Shown piece after piece: positions 27,133 to 36,606 of a stretch of DNA of 64,000 nucleotides; position 1 is the stretch's first letter, and each line of letters opens with the position of its first letter. Below the pieces are notes generated by a model that saw only the letters and a program-made list of their open reading frames with translations, was not told the DNA's origin and searched no databases. The stretch lies in assembly GCA_034680345.1 (NCBI GenBank), contig JAXISZ010000001.1, positions 62,001-126,000 of the forward strand, read 5' to 3'. This stretch comes from SXZD01 sp034680345 (GTDB taxonomy: Bacteria; Pseudomonadota; Gammaproteobacteria; Burkholderiales; Burkholderiaceae_B). The position numbers were made by a program, and so were the translations under genes.

Positions 27133-29280
27133 GTGACCCGTCGCATTCTAGTCACCTCTGCCTTGCCGTACGCCAACGGCGCCATACATCTGGGCCATCT
27201 TTTGGAATACATTCAAACCGACATGTGGGTCAGCTTTCAAAAAATGCGGAACCATGAAGTGTATTACGTTTGCGCAGACGACACCCACGGCACCCCTGTC
27301 ATGTTACGCGCTGAAAAAGAAGGTATTTCACCAGAAACATTAATTGCCCGTGTTTCCCAAGAGCATCAACGTGACTTTGCTGGTTTTTCGGTACGCTTTG
27401 ACCAATACCATTCCACTAACGCCCCAGAAAACAAAGCCCATTGTGAAGAAATTTACAATAAACTAAAAGAACAAGGGCTTATAGAAAAACGCGAAGTTGA
27501 GCAGTTTTATGATCCTGTTAAAAACATGTTTTTGCCAGATCGTTTCATCAAAGGTCAATGCCCATCATGTGGTGCCAAAGACCAATATGGCGACTCTTGC
27601 GAGGTTTGTGGTGCCACCTATCAGCCCACGGAGCTAAAAAATGCGTACTCTACCGTCTCAGGGGCAACGCCAATTCGTAAAAGTTCTGACCACTATTTTT
27701 TCAAATTATCAGACCCGCAATGCGAAAGCTTTTTAAGGCAATGGACCCAAACCGAAGGACGCTTACAAACTGAAGCCGCCAACAAAATGAAAGAATGGCT
27801 GGGAGAGGTTGGCGCCAACAAATTAGCAGATTGGGATATTTCTCGCGATGCGCCTTATTTTGGGTTTGAAATACCAGAGGCACCCGGAAAATATTTCTAT
27901 GTTTGGTTAGACGCACCGGTGGGTTATTTAGCCAGTTTCACGGCGCTAGCGCACCGCTTAAATCTAAAACTTGCAGACTTTTTTTCGCCTGACAGTAAAG
28001 CCGAATTGGTGCACTTTATTGGTAAGGACATTTTATATTTTCACGCCTTGTTTTGGCCAGCCATGCTACAGTTTTCTGGGTTTAGAACTCCCACGCAAAT
28101 TAATGCCCATGGCTTTTTAACGATTGACGGCGCTAAAATGTCCAAATCGCGTGGCACCTTCATCACGGCTGAAAGCTACCTAAAACAAGGGCTCAACCCA
28201 GAGTGGTTACGCTACTATTTTGCAGCCAAACTCAACGCCAGTGCAGAAGACTTAGACCTGAATTTCCAAGATTTTATTGCCCGCATTAACAGCGACTTAA
28301 TTGGCAAGTATATCAACATCATTAGCCGCAGCGCCGGATTCATCCATAAACGCTTTGCAAACAACCTAAGCGAGGTTAAACAAGAACCCCTGCTACACAG
28401 CCTACAAGCAGCAGAACAAACCATTGCAAAATGCTATGAGCTGCGCGAATTTGGCAAAGCCATTCGTGAAATTATGGCACTAACAGATCAAGTCAATGCC
28501 TATGTTGACCTAAATAAACCTTGGGAACTGGCGAAACAAGACGAGCAAGCACAACATTTACAATACGTATGTAGTGTATGTATCAATGCTTTTAAAATTC
28601 TTACGGTTTACCTTAAACCCGTACTGCCTTGCCTAGCCAATCAAGTTGAACGCATACTTAATGTAGACGCTTTGCAATGGCAAGACTGCACAAGAATTTT
28701 ACCTCAAGGGCATACCATTGGTCAGTTCAAGCACCTCATGCAGCGGGTTGAACCTCAGCAAATTCAGGCATTGATTCAAGCCAACCAAGACAATTTACAA
28801 AACCAAACAGCGCACACCAATTCAACCACCATTGGGGCACATACACAGATGAGCACAAACATGGGAACAAACGTAAAAACAAATGCAAATGAAAACATAA
28901 ATCTAACGATTAGTGAAGAATCAGACGAACTAAATTCGCTAGATTCATTCATCAGCATAGATGATTTTGCAAAAGTTGATCTACGCATGGGAAAAGTTAT
29001 TGACTGCCGCAGCGTAGAGAGTTCTAAAAAACTACTGCAACTCACTGTTGACCTCGGCGAAGCCAAAGCGCGGAATATTTTTTCAGGCATTGCAATGCAT
29101 TACAAACCCGAACAGTTGCTTGGCCAAATGGTAGTTGTCGTTACAAATTTAGCGCCTCGAACCATGAAGTTTGGTGTTTCTGAAGGCATGGTGTTGTGCG
29201 CAAGCTCCGAAAACAACTCAGGTGCTGTATATTTACTCAATGCACTACCAGGCACCTTACCTGGCATGAAAATCAGCTAA
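27133..29280 (+). CDS. metG: Methionyl-tRNA synthetase
   Basis: Class I synthetase that charges tRNA-Met. Motifs: PYANGAIHLGHLLEY (HIGH) at the N-terminus, zinc knuckle CPSCGAKDQYGDSCEVCG (about 145-165), KMSKSRGT (about 340), and a C-terminal tRNA-binding domain (FAKVDLRMGKVIDC...) typical of the dimeric form. Between anticodon and tRNA-binding domains lies an unusual Asn/Thr/Ser-rich linker (28790-28940). No ATG is available: GTG at 27133, with GGA 7 bases ahead and a family-like N-terminus (MTRRILVTSALP), is preferred; TTG at 27121 is the alternative. It heads a row with the DUF3460 gene and scpA. Confidence 0.96.
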   Translation: MTRRILVTSALPYANGAIHLGHLLEYIQTDMWVSFQKMRNHEVYYVCADDTHGTPVMLRAEKEGISPETLIARVSQEHQRDFAGFSVRFDQYHSTNAPENKAHCEEIYNKLKEQGLIEKREVEQFYDPVKNMFLPDRFIKGQCPSCGAKDQYGDSCEVCGATYQPTELKNAYSTVSGATPIRKSSDHYFFKLSDPQCESFLRQWTQTEGRLQTEAANKMKEWLGEVGANKLADWDISRDAPYFGFEIPEAPGKYFYVWLDAPVGYLASFTALAHRLNLKLADFFSPDSKAELVHFIGKDILYFHALFWPAMLQFSGFRTPTQINAHGFLTIDGAKMSKSRGTFITAESYLKQGLNPEWLRYYFAAKLNASAEDLDLNFQDFIARINSDLIGKYINIISRSAGFIHKRFANNLSEVKQEPLLHSLQAAEQTIAKCYELREFGKAIREIMALTDQVNAYVDLNKPWELAKQDEQAQHLQYVCSVCINAFKILTVYLKPVLPCLANQVERILNVDALQWQDCTRILPQGHTIGQFKHLMQRVEPQQIQALIQANQDNLQNQTAHTNSTTIGAHTQMSTNMGTNVKTNANENINLTISEESDELNSLDSFISIDDFAKVDLRMGKVIDCRSVESSKKLLQLTVDLGEAKARNIFSGIAMHYKPEQLLGQMVVVVTNLAPRTMKFGVSEGMVLCASSENNSGAVYLLNALPGTLPGMKIS

Positions 29281-29413
29281 ACTCATACGCTCTTACTGCT
29301 AATTTTTTCAGCTGAATATGTGCCTGTTTTAAATAGGCATGTGGCGCCAACTTACGTTAAAATGGGTGAATTCTCTTAAAAAAGTCCACCAACCTTATTT
29401 CTTTTGGATTGCT

Positions 29414-29614
29414 ATGGCCAATCACTACGAATCTGATATTACGCGATTTTTAAATGATCTAAAAAGTCAAAAACCAAACTTGGAAAGCGAACAAAGAACA
29501 GGTCGCTTTTTGCTGTGGGATAAAATTGTAGATCGCAACTTATGGGCAGGTTTCAACCAGTCACGTGTAGCACAAAAACCCTACGTCTATCATTCTGATG
29601 ACAAACACAGCTAA
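29414..29614 (+). CDS. DUF3460 family small protein
   Basis: A 66-residue cytosolic protein of unknown role found in betaproteobacteria next to scpA. The start ATG at 29414 (MANHYESD) is chosen because the family begins with a short M-x-x-YES segment; earlier ATGs only add an unrelated hydrophobic stretch. Recognisable pieces: FLNDLKSQKP, ESEQRTGRFLLWDK and SRVAQKPYVYH. It overlaps the scpA start by 17 bases, so the two are probably co-translated. Confidence 0.82.
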   Translation: MANHYESDITRFLNDLKSQKPNLESEQRTGRFLLWDKIVDRNLWAGFNQSRVAQKPYVYHSDDKHS

Positions 29615-30479
29615 AGCACTGGCTAATTTCGCTGACATTGTTCCCGTAAACGCTGAAAACCACACTCAAAGCGTTAACCTTGATACTCATGCCACCGCAT
29701 TTGCTCGTTTATACGGCGAGCCTATGTTTGAACTGCCTAAAGACCTGTACATACCGCCTCATGCGCTTGAAATTTTTCTGGAAGCCTTTGAAGGGCCACT
29801 AGACCTGCTGCTTTATTTAATTCGCAAACAAAATTTTAATATCCTTGATATTCCAATGGCGGATGTGACACGCCAATATTTAATCTATATAGAGGAAATT
29901 AAAAATCGTAGCCTGGAATTGGCGGGCGAATACCTATTAATGGCGGCTATGCTAATCGAAATAAAATCGCGCATGCTACTGCCCGCCCCTGCAAATGAAG
30001 ACGGCAGCGAACCCGAAGACCCAAGAGCTGAACTTGTTCGCCGTCTCTTAGAGTATGAACAGATCAAAATTGCGGCTCAAAAACTAAAAGGGCTACCACA
30101 AATTGGACGGGATTTTTGGCCTGCCAGCGCACTATTTGACCCAAAACAAGCCCCTGAATTGCCAGAAGTAAGCATACAAGATTTACAGGCCGCCTGGCGA
30201 GATGTTTTGCGGCGAGCAAAATTAACTCAAGTGCACACCATCACCCGCGAAACGCTCTCAGTTCGTGAACATATGAGTATTGTACTGCGCCAATTACAAA
30301 CCCAACAGTTTGTCGAATTTTTTGATTTATTTAAACCCAAAGAAGGCGCAGCGATTCTTGTGGTACATTTTATTGCGATTTTAGAACTCACCCGTGAAGG
30401 ATTGATAGATATTACCCAAGCAGAACCCTATGCGCCAATTTATGTGCGTTTAAGTTATCAACACAGTCACATCATTTGA
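29598..30479 (+). CDS. scpA: Segregation and condensation protein A
   Basis: Kleisin subunit bridging the SMC heads in the condensin-like complex for chromosome organisation. The family N-terminal block is clear: EGPLDLLLYLIRKQNFNILD (about residues 59-78) and YLLMAAMLIEIKSRMLLP (about 112-130), followed by EDPRAELVRRLLEYE. The C-terminal winged-helix part ends the protein at residue 293. The partner scpB is not in the window. It converges with the ccm operon over 81 bases with no clear terminator. Confidence 0.93.
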   Translation: MTNTAKALANFADIVPVNAENHTQSVNLDTHATAFARLYGEPMFELPKDLYIPPHALEIFLEAFEGPLDLLLYLIRKQNFNILDIPMADVTRQYLIYIEEIKNRSLELAGEYLLMAAMLIEIKSRMLLPAPANEDGSEPEDPRAELVRRLLEYEQIKIAAQKLKGLPQIGRDFWPASALFDPKQAPELPEVSIQDLQAAWRDVLRRAKLTQVHTITRETLSVREHMSIVLRQLQTQQFVEFFDLFKPKEGAAILVVHFIAILELTREGLIDITQAEPYAPIYVRLSYQHSHII

Positions 30480-30560
30480 TAAAAAAACGCTTGAAATCAT
30501 GGCGATGCAAGGCAAAAAGCTAATTTTATATAAAAAAATAACGTATTAACCAGCAGCGCC

Positions 30561-31166
30561 TTAAAACTTACTGCGTTGATACAAGGCTTCTAAAGCCGCC
30601 GCCGTTTCTGGTTGAACAACGTTTTCTACAGTTTTCTGCTCGTGTTTTTGCCTCTTTAACCAACTACGGGCCATAGCAACAGCCAGTGCAAGAATAATAA
30701 AAGGCCCCACCCACAACACGGCATTGTCTAAGGAGAATGCAGGCTTGTATAAAATAAACTCACCGTAACGATCAACCATATAGGTTTTAATTTCTTGATC
30801 AGAACGGCCTGAGGCAATTTGTTCGTATACCTTTTGCTTCAAATCTTCAGCCAAACCCGCTTGAGAATCAGCCAATGATTGATTTTGACACACCAAACAA
30901 CGCAATTCCGAGGCTAAAGTTTTAAACCGCTCTTGAATTTCAGGGCTCAATGCAACCCCTGCAGATGATGCGTTTGTATTTGAAAAACTTTCTTGAGTTT
31001 GAATGGCCGATTTTTCAACCATCTGCTTTTGAACAGATTGTATTTCAGTTATTTTCTTTTCCGCAACGTCGGCAACTTCAATTCCCACAGTGAGTCCATT
31101 TGTTTGAGTTCCAACTACTGAGTTTTCAATGGTTTGCGCTTTAGTAGAGTGTCTATTGTTAGACAT
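30561..31166 (-). CDS. ccmH: Cytochrome c maturation thiol-oxidoreductase CcmH, with an atypical N-terminus
   Basis: CcmH keeps apocytochrome haem-binding cysteines reduced at the haem-ligation step. The redox motif RCLVCQNQSLADSQA (about residues 89-103), the helical bundle ending YMVDRYGEFILYKP and a C-terminal membrane helix (about 150-170) all match. Unusually, there is no signal peptide: the first ~75 residues are polar and Gln/Ser/Thr-rich, and an in-frame stop upstream leaves no room for one. How the motif reaches the periplasm is unclear; an error, a frameshift or N-terminal remodelling are all possible. It is the last gene of the ccm operon, 2 bases after ccmG. Confidence 0.85.
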   Translation of the reverse strand: MSNNRHSTKAQTIENSVVGTQTNGLTVGIEVADVAEKKITEIQSVQKQMVEKSAIQTQESFSNTNASSAGVALSPEIQERFKTLASELRCLVCQNQSLADSQAGLAEDLKQKVYEQIASGRSDQEIKTYMVDRYGEFILYKPAFSLDNAVLWVGPFIILALAVAMARSWLKRQKHEQKTVENVVQPETAAALEALYQRSKF

Positions 31167-31168
31167 GG

Positions 31169-31699
31169 TTATTTTTTCGCCATTAAGGGTTTAACATGTG
31201 TTTGCAAAAAGTCTAAATCAATAGGCCCAACATGACGATGCCGAATAATCCCCTGTGCGTCAATCACAAATGTTTCAGGTACACCATACACCCCATACTC
31301 AATGCCCACAGCGCCATTGCGATCAACCGCTATAAAAGTGTAAGGGTCGCCACCGTGGATTTTTAACCAATCTAAAGTGGCTTGAGGGTCGTCTTTATAA
31401 GCCAAACCCACCACAGGAATATAAGCCGCCTTTGATAACTCTAGTAAACGGGGATGTTCAGCCACACAAGCCGAACACCAAGAAGCAAAAATATTTAATA
31501 ACCAAACACGCCCCTTCATTTCTTCTGGTGTACGGCGTTGCTCAGGATGATAAAAGTCTGGCACACTAAAACTGGGAGCCACCTGACCCACCCGCACCGA
31601 TGGCAATTTTCTTGGATCGCGAGTCAAGCCTATGGCTAAAAAAATAGCTAAAATAACCAATACCAAAACCGGTAAAACCACACGCCATTCTTTGCTCAT
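31169..31699 (-). CDS. ccmG: Thiol:disulfide oxidoreductase CcmG (DsbE)
   Basis: Periplasmic, membrane-anchored thioredoxin-fold protein supplying reductant for haem attachment. N-terminal anchor at about residues 8-25, then the thioredoxin domain with active site ASWCSACVAEHP (WCxxC) and the CcmG-type insert; the cis-proline region is YGVYGVPETFVID. Length 176 is standard. It overlaps ccmF by 4 bases. Confidence 0.94.
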   Translation of the reverse strand: MSKEWRVVLPVLVLVILAIFLAIGLTRDPRKLPSVRVGQVAPSFSVPDFYHPEQRRTPEEMKGRVWLLNIFASWCSACVAEHPRLLELSKAAYIPVVGLAYKDDPQATLDWLKIHGGDPYTFIAVDRNGAVGIEYGVYGVPETFVIDAQGIIRHRHVGPIDLDFLQTHVKPLMAKK

Positions 31700-33711
31700 G
31701 ATGACTGCTCCGGCACTGTAAGATTAGGCAAAACCTTTCGGCAATAACGCTTATCCAATAACGTGATGGCTCCACCTACAGCCATACATAAACACCCTAA
31801 CCAAATCCACGCAATAAATGGCTTGAAATACAAACGCACTGACCATGCTTGTTCCAGGCCCTGTTGATTATTTTCCACTGGCTCGCCTAAAGAAACATAA
31901 ATATCGCGGAACAAATTGCTGTCCACCGCCGCTTCTGTCATCACTTGACCACCCGCTAAGTAGCGACGCTTCTCCGGTTCAATCAACTCAATGGTTCTGC
32001 CCTCGCCACTGGTGAGTTCAAACACCCCATGAGCAGCCACAAAATTAGGGCCTCGTCGATCTGAAACACCAATAAAGGTGACTCGGGCTGTCCCAATAGC
32101 TTCGGTTTGACCCGGCTGCATAACAAGGTCTCGTTCAGTTTCATAGGTTTTGACCAATGTAACGCCAGCCACAAAAACCGCTACACCAAAGTGTGCCACA
32201 ACCATGCCCCAATAGGACCATCCAAGTCGTTTTGCCCGATACAATAATGCAGTATTGGGTTGCGCAACCCGCAATTGACGTAATTGGGCAAAAGCGTGTT
32301 CTAACGTGGCAAACCCCAAACCCACTGCGGCTGTTAAACCCGCTAAACACCATACACCAGGAAAACCAAAAGCCACAATGACCGCTGTAGCCACTCCCGC
32401 AGCCAAAGCCAACGGGATAAGCAAGGCACGAAACACATCAAACCATGCCATGCTTTTCCAGCGACTAACAGGACCCAATGCCATCAACCACACAGCGGGG
32501 AGCAAAATGGGCGCAAACACCGCTTCAAAATACGGAGGACCCACAGACATTTTACGATCCGCCAATATTTCAGTAAACAACGGATACAAAGTGCCCAACA
32601 TCACTGCAGCCAACGCAGCACTCATCAAGACGTTGTTAGACAACAATAAAGACTCTCGCGAAGACACTGCAAAACCACTACCCCCCAAACCCACATCACG
32701 GGTACGAATGGCATACAAAATAAAACCACCGCCAATTACAACCATCAACAAAATTAAAATAAACACGCCTCGTTTTGGGTCTGTGGCAAAGGCATGAACT
32801 GAAGTCAGCACCCCAGAACGCACCAAGAAAGTTCCCAATAAAGACAGCGCAAAAGCAACCAAAGCTAACAATAGCGTCCAGCTTTTTAAAGCATCACGTT
32901 TGTCTGTAACAGCTAAAGAATGAATCAAAGCCGTGCCCGCCAACCATGGCATCAGCGATGCATTTTCCACAGGGTCCCAAAACCACCAACCACCCCAACC
33001 CAATTCACGGTACGCCCACCAACTGCCCAATAAAATACCTAAAGTTAAAAATGACCATGCTGCATTAGCCCAAGGACGTGACCACCGTGCCCAAGCAGCG
33101 TCTAAACGACCTTGCAACAAAGCGGCAATTGCAAAAGCAAAACTTACAGCAAACCCCACATAGCCCATGTATAACATTGGCGGGTGAATAATCATCACAA
33201 TGTCTTGCAGCAAAGGGTTTAGATCTCTGCCCTCAAACGGAGCAGGCAAAATGCGTTCAAAAGGATTCGATGCTGTGCTTAAAAACAAAATAAAAGCCAG
33301 ATTAACCAACATTAAAATAGCCAATACCCGAACCCGAAATTCAGCACTCAAATTTTGGCTAAAACTAGCTACAGCAGCACCCCAGCCAGTTAACATCAAT
33401 ACCCACAATAACAAAGAACCCTCATGAGAGCCCCAACTGGCAGCAAATCGAAAAAATACGGGTAATAATGAATTGGAATTTTCAGCCACATTTCGAATTG
33501 AAAAGTCGCTAACCACAAAACCATAAATCAAACAAAACCATGCCAATGCTACCAACAAAAAAACCACCCACGTGCTGGCCGACATAGCACGAGATAGCGC
33601 GAAAACGTTGTATGCCCCTTGTTGTCGAAGTGCCACCAATCCAAAAACCCCGGTAAAAAAACTAATGGCCAAAGCCAAGGCCAAAGCCCACTGTCCCCAC
33701 TCCGCAATCAT
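31696..33711 (-). CDS. ccmF: Haem lyase subunit CcmF
   Basis: Large polytopic membrane protein (671 residues, about 14-15 helices) that with CcmH/CcmI ligates haem to apocytochrome c. The WWD haem-handling domain reads GGWWFWDPVENASLMPWL (about 235-252), with conserved flanking histidines (MIIHPPMLYMGY, ALIHSLAV). A periplasmic domain near the C-terminus precedes the last helix. It overlaps ccmE and ccmG by 4 bases each. Confidence 0.96.
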   Translation of the reverse strand: MIAEWGQWALALALAISFFTGVFGLVALRQQGAYNVFALSRAMSASTWVVFLLVALAWFCLIYGFVVSDFSIRNVAENSNSLLPVFFRFAASWGSHEGSLLLWVLMLTGWGAAVASFSQNLSAEFRVRVLAILMLVNLAFILFLSTASNPFERILPAPFEGRDLNPLLQDIVMIIHPPMLYMGYVGFAVSFAFAIAALLQGRLDAAWARWSRPWANAAWSFLTLGILLGSWWAYRELGWGGWWFWDPVENASLMPWLAGTALIHSLAVTDKRDALKSWTLLLALVAFALSLLGTFLVRSGVLTSVHAFATDPKRGVFILILLMVVIGGGFILYAIRTRDVGLGGSGFAVSSRESLLLSNNVLMSAALAAVMLGTLYPLFTEILADRKMSVGPPYFEAVFAPILLPAVWLMALGPVSRWKSMAWFDVFRALLIPLALAAGVATAVIVAFGFPGVWCLAGLTAAVGLGFATLEHAFAQLRQLRVAQPNTALLYRAKRLGWSYWGMVVAHFGVAVFVAGVTLVKTYETERDLVMQPGQTEAIGTARVTFIGVSDRRGPNFVAAHGVFELTSGEGRTIELIEPEKRRYLAGGQVMTEAAVDSNLFRDIYVSLGEPVENNQQGLEQAWSVRLYFKPFIAWIWLGCLCMAVGGAITLLDKRYCRKVLPNLTVPEQSS

Positions 33712-34115
33712 TTTGCTTGAACTCCTGGTGGCATATAATTTTCATCGTGTTTGGCCAAGATGGTGTGCGCCACAAAGACACCGTCTTTAAAATGACCTTC
33801 AGCAACCATCCCCGTACCCTCTTTAAACAAGTCTGGCAAAATACCGGTATAAGTGACTGGAACACGATGGGTTTGGTCTACTGCATAAAAACGGATACTC
33901 AAGGTGCCCGAATCTTTTTGGACACTACCGCGCTCAACCATACCCCCCAAACGATAAGATGACCCAGCAGGCACCTTACCCAGAAGCAACTCTGTTGGCG
34001 TATAAAAAAATACCATGTTTTCATTAAATGCTTTAATCACCGCACCAAAAACACCAGCCACAGCCACAGCAATCATCACAATCCAAAACAAACGCTTGCG
34101 CCGAGCTGCATTCAT
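33708..34115 (-). CDS. ccmE: Haem chaperone CcmE
   Basis: Periplasmic, single-anchor haem chaperone of system I. Anchor at about residues 9-28, an OB-fold with the FFYTPTEL and YRLGGMVERGSV segments, and the covalent haem-binding His of ILAKHDENYMPP near residue 125 (HxxxY form). Length 135 is slightly short but includes all core motifs. It overlaps both neighbours by 4 bases. Confidence 0.96.
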   Translation of the reverse strand: MNAARRKRLFWIVMIAVAVAGVFGAVIKAFNENMVFFYTPTELLLGKVPAGSSYRLGGMVERGSVQKDSGTLSIRFYAVDQTHRVPVTYTGILPDLFKEGTGMVAEGHFKDGVFVAHTILAKHDENYMPPGVQAK

Positions 34116-34363
34116 GTGCGCTCTCCTTTTAGTGACGTTGGTGGTGGCGGTGAGTTAAGTGATAATGATGTTATTGATGGTGATACGGGTACCGATGTTG
34201 GCATGGATGATGAAGTTAAGCTTGAAAGGGAAACAGAATCCAACTGACCAAATAAGCAAGATTGTTTTATTTGTTTACTGTGCCGTAAAATCAATAGAAA
34301 GTCCCACAGCAAAACCAAAATGGTTAGCGCAAAACTGAACCAAACCGCTTCCCAATGCGTCAT
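34112..34363 (-). CDS. ccmD: Haem exporter accessory protein CcmD
   Basis: Small membrane protein that helps release haem-loaded CcmE from CcmABC. One helix near the N-terminus (VWFSFALTILVLLWDFLLI) and a cytosolic basic turn. At 83 residues it is longer than the usual 45-70 because of a Ser/Pro/Thr-rich tail. Assigned from size, topology and its place between ccmC and ccmE, with 4-base overlaps on both sides. Confidence 0.85.
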   Translation of the reverse strand: MTHWEAVWFSFALTILVLLWDFLLILRHSKQIKQSCLFGQLDSVSLSSLTSSSMPTSVPVSPSITSLSLNSPPPPTSLKGERT

Positions 34364-35097
34364 TTAAACACCCCCTTAACCCACTGCGCTTGAGCACAGC
34401 GCGCCACCAATAACCACTTGGCCCGCTGCAATACCAATGCAGCACACAACAGCCACATACCAAACAAACAAGCCCATAGCGCATGGCGCATATCAGGTGC
34501 CATGCGGTTACCGCCAGAACCAAAAGTCATACCCTGATGCAAGGTATTCCAATAAATCACTGAAAAATAAATCAAGGGAATGTTAATCAAACCCACAACA
34601 ATAGCTAAAGCAAGCACACGATCAACTTTGGTGTCATCCTCAACCAAGGCACTAAGTGCCATTAACCCCAAATAAATAAACAGCAAAATAAGCTCTGAGG
34701 TTAGACGCGCATCCCAAACCCAATATGTACCCCAAGTGGGTTTTCCCCATAAAGCACCAGTGATGAGGGCCACCGCTGTCATCAATGCTCCTGTTGGCAA
34801 AAAAGCGCGCATCATGACCGCCGCCACATCGGTTTTGTACACCCAAAATAACACCGCATACCCTGTGGCTACTGTGTATAAGAACATGGACATCCAGGCA
34901 GCTGGCACATGCACATAAATAATACGATAGACCTCACCTTGCACAGCGTCCGCAGGCGTAGTAAGTAAAGCCCAATAACAACCTACTGCAAATAACAACG
35001 CACCTAAGCCCCCCATAATAGGCGCATAGCGGCTAGCCATCGCAAAAAAAACAGGAGGCGAACTTAGACGTTTAATGATCTGCAACAGCATAAACAC
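34360..35097 (-). CDS. ccmC: Haem transporter/handler CcmC
   Basis: Six-helix membrane protein that presents haem to CcmE. The WWD-like signature reads WGTYWVWDARLTSELILLF (about 115-133); conserved histidines are in YVHVPAAWMSMF and YWNTLHQG. Length 245 is normal. It follows the ccmAB fusion by 3 bases and overlaps ccmD by 4. Confidence 0.95.
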   Translation of the reverse strand: MFMLLQIIKRLSSPPVFFAMASRYAPIMGGLGALLFAVGCYWALLTTPADAVQGEVYRIIYVHVPAAWMSMFLYTVATGYAVLFWVYKTDVAAVMMRAFLPTGALMTAVALITGALWGKPTWGTYWVWDARLTSELILLFIYLGLMALSALVEDDTKVDRVLALAIVVGLINIPLIYFSVIYWNTLHQGMTFGSGGNRMAPDMRHALWACLFGMWLLCAALVLQRAKWLLVARCAQAQWVKGVFK

Positions 35098-35100
35098 CTC

Positions 35101-36603
35101 TTATTCCAAAGCCCATTGAATCAATTGAGACACGCCAAAAGGAACACTGCATACACACAACACAGACAACGCACCTAAAACCACCAAAGGCCAAAATGGG
35201 TTTAATGACCCTTGCACTGCCGCTAACACAGCTGTACCAAATACCAAAAGCGGCACAAACAAAGGCAAAGCCAACAAATATACCAGCATGGTGGCCTGCT
35301 TTGCCATCAATGTCATAGCACTAAATAGCCCTGTAACAAACACCAACGCACCGACACCCAAAGCCAAAGAAAGCAATAAATAAGCAATTTCAAGACCAGA
35401 CAGTCGGTACTGTAAAGCCAATACAGCACTGACTAAAATAAGCGTACCCCCCTGCGTAATTGCAGTTAACAGCATTTTACCAAGGGCCAAAGCCGACATG
35501 GGTAAACCAGCGGCTACCATTTGCGCCAATGCCCCATCATGGTAATCAGCCTCAAAGAGATTGGCTACAGACACAATACAAGCCAATAATCCACTGACCC
35601 AAAACAATCCAGCAGCAACCCGCGTTAATAAATTAACATCACTACCTAAAGCAATTGGAAACAAACACAACACCATCGCATGAAATACAGCAGGCCAAAA
35701 AGCCGCCTTTGGTGCAGCAACAAATACAGCCCACTCACGCCGCAACACCCACAACAACGCAAACATTGCCGGTAAGGATTGCGAAAAACCCAGCGCATAA
35801 CCCTGCATAGATGAAACAGACGAAGCAGATGAATCAAATGAAACCGGTAAGGCAGGTGTTACCAACGAATCAACACAAGTGCTTACGTCATACCCATCAA
35901 ATGGTTGGCTTACGGCTGACACCCCCTCATCTCTGCCCCGCCCTAAACACAAAGCATCAATACAAAAGGGCTGTAAGTTTGGGCACAAAACTGTCAATGC
36001 TTGGTGAGTAGCCACCACCGCCGCACCTCCCGATTGTAAATGAGCCGCTAACATCTGTCCCAACAATACCACCCCTTGAGCATCCAACGCATTAACAGGC
36101 TCATCCATTAACCAAATTGGCGCACCTGAAACCTGCAAAAAAGCCAAACCCAAACGAGCGCGTTGGCCCATTGATAGGCGCGCACTCAGTTCTAAGCCCT
36201 TATGCGCCAAACCCACTGTTTTTAATAGCGCAATTGCAGCCGTTAAGCTTAATGATTTACCATAAAGCTGTGCTTGCAATTGTAACTGTGTCAAAACGGT
36301 CAATTCACGGCGCAAACCATAGGCAGACGCAAAAAAAGCCACTCGACCACAAACACTTAAAGTTCCTGTTTTAATAGGCTGAACACCGGCCAATAAACGC
36401 AATAAACTAGATTTACCGCTGCCATTGGCACCCTGCAATTGTAACAACTGCCGACTTTTAACTGAAAAATTCAAAGCCTTGGCCAACTGCAAACGCCCAC
36501 GATTTAAATCTAAGTTTGTTACTTCAAGCAAAACCATAGAAGATGTTGAAGGCACTGAAGGCATAGACGGGCATGTTTGTTGAACATTAAACACTGTACC
36601 CAC
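35101..36603 (-). CDS. ccmA: Fused CcmA-CcmB: haem-exporter ATPase joined to its membrane subunit
   Basis: A single 500-residue frame combines what are normally two proteins. CcmA part: Walker A GANGSGKSSLLRLLAG (about 55-70), signature LSMGQRARLGLAF, Walker B IWLMDEPVNALD, and ATHQAL at about 200. A ~60-residue Ser/Val/Asp-rich linker (about 215-275) leads into CcmB with six helices, from LLWVLRREWAVF to the C-terminus. The only suitable internal Met (MQGYALG) has no ribosome site ahead (pyrimidine-rich), so separate translation looks unlikely. Start GTG at 36603 or nearby GTGs; the first ~22 residues are low complexity. The complex energises haem release from CcmC to CcmE. Confidence 0.9.
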   Translation of the reverse strand: MGTVFNVQQTCPSMPSVPSTSSMVLLEVTNLDLNRGRLQLAKALNFSVKSRQLLQLQGANGSGKSSLLRLLAGVQPIKTGTLSVCGRVAFFASAYGLRRELTVLTQLQLQAQLYGKSLSLTAAIALLKTVGLAHKGLELSARLSMGQRARLGLAFLQVSGAPIWLMDEPVNALDAQGVVLLGQMLAAHLQSGGAAVVATHQALTVLCPNLQPFCIDALCLGRGRDEGVSAVSQPFDGYDVSTCVDSLVTPALPVSFDSSASSVSSMQGYALGFSQSLPAMFALLWVLRREWAVFVAAPKAAFWPAVFHAMVLCLFPIALGSDVNLLTRVAAGLFWVSGLLACIVSVANLFEADYHDGALAQMVAAGLPMSALALGKMLLTAITQGGTLILVSAVLALQYRLSGLEIAYLLLSLALGVGALVFVTGLFSAMTLMAKQATMLVYLLALPLFVPLLVFGTAVLAAVQGSLNPFWPLVVLGALSVLCVCSVPFGVSQLIQWALE

Positions 36604-36606
36604 CCT

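Noticed and set aside
32306..32797. 163-codon frame antisense to ccmF
   Set aside because: Opposite-strand shadow of a clear CcmF; composition is Lys/Ala/Pro/Asn-rich with no family pattern.
35811..36011. 66-codon plus-strand frame over the CcmA-CcmB linker
   Set aside because: Overlaps the fusion linker on the opposite strand and has no family or ribosome site.
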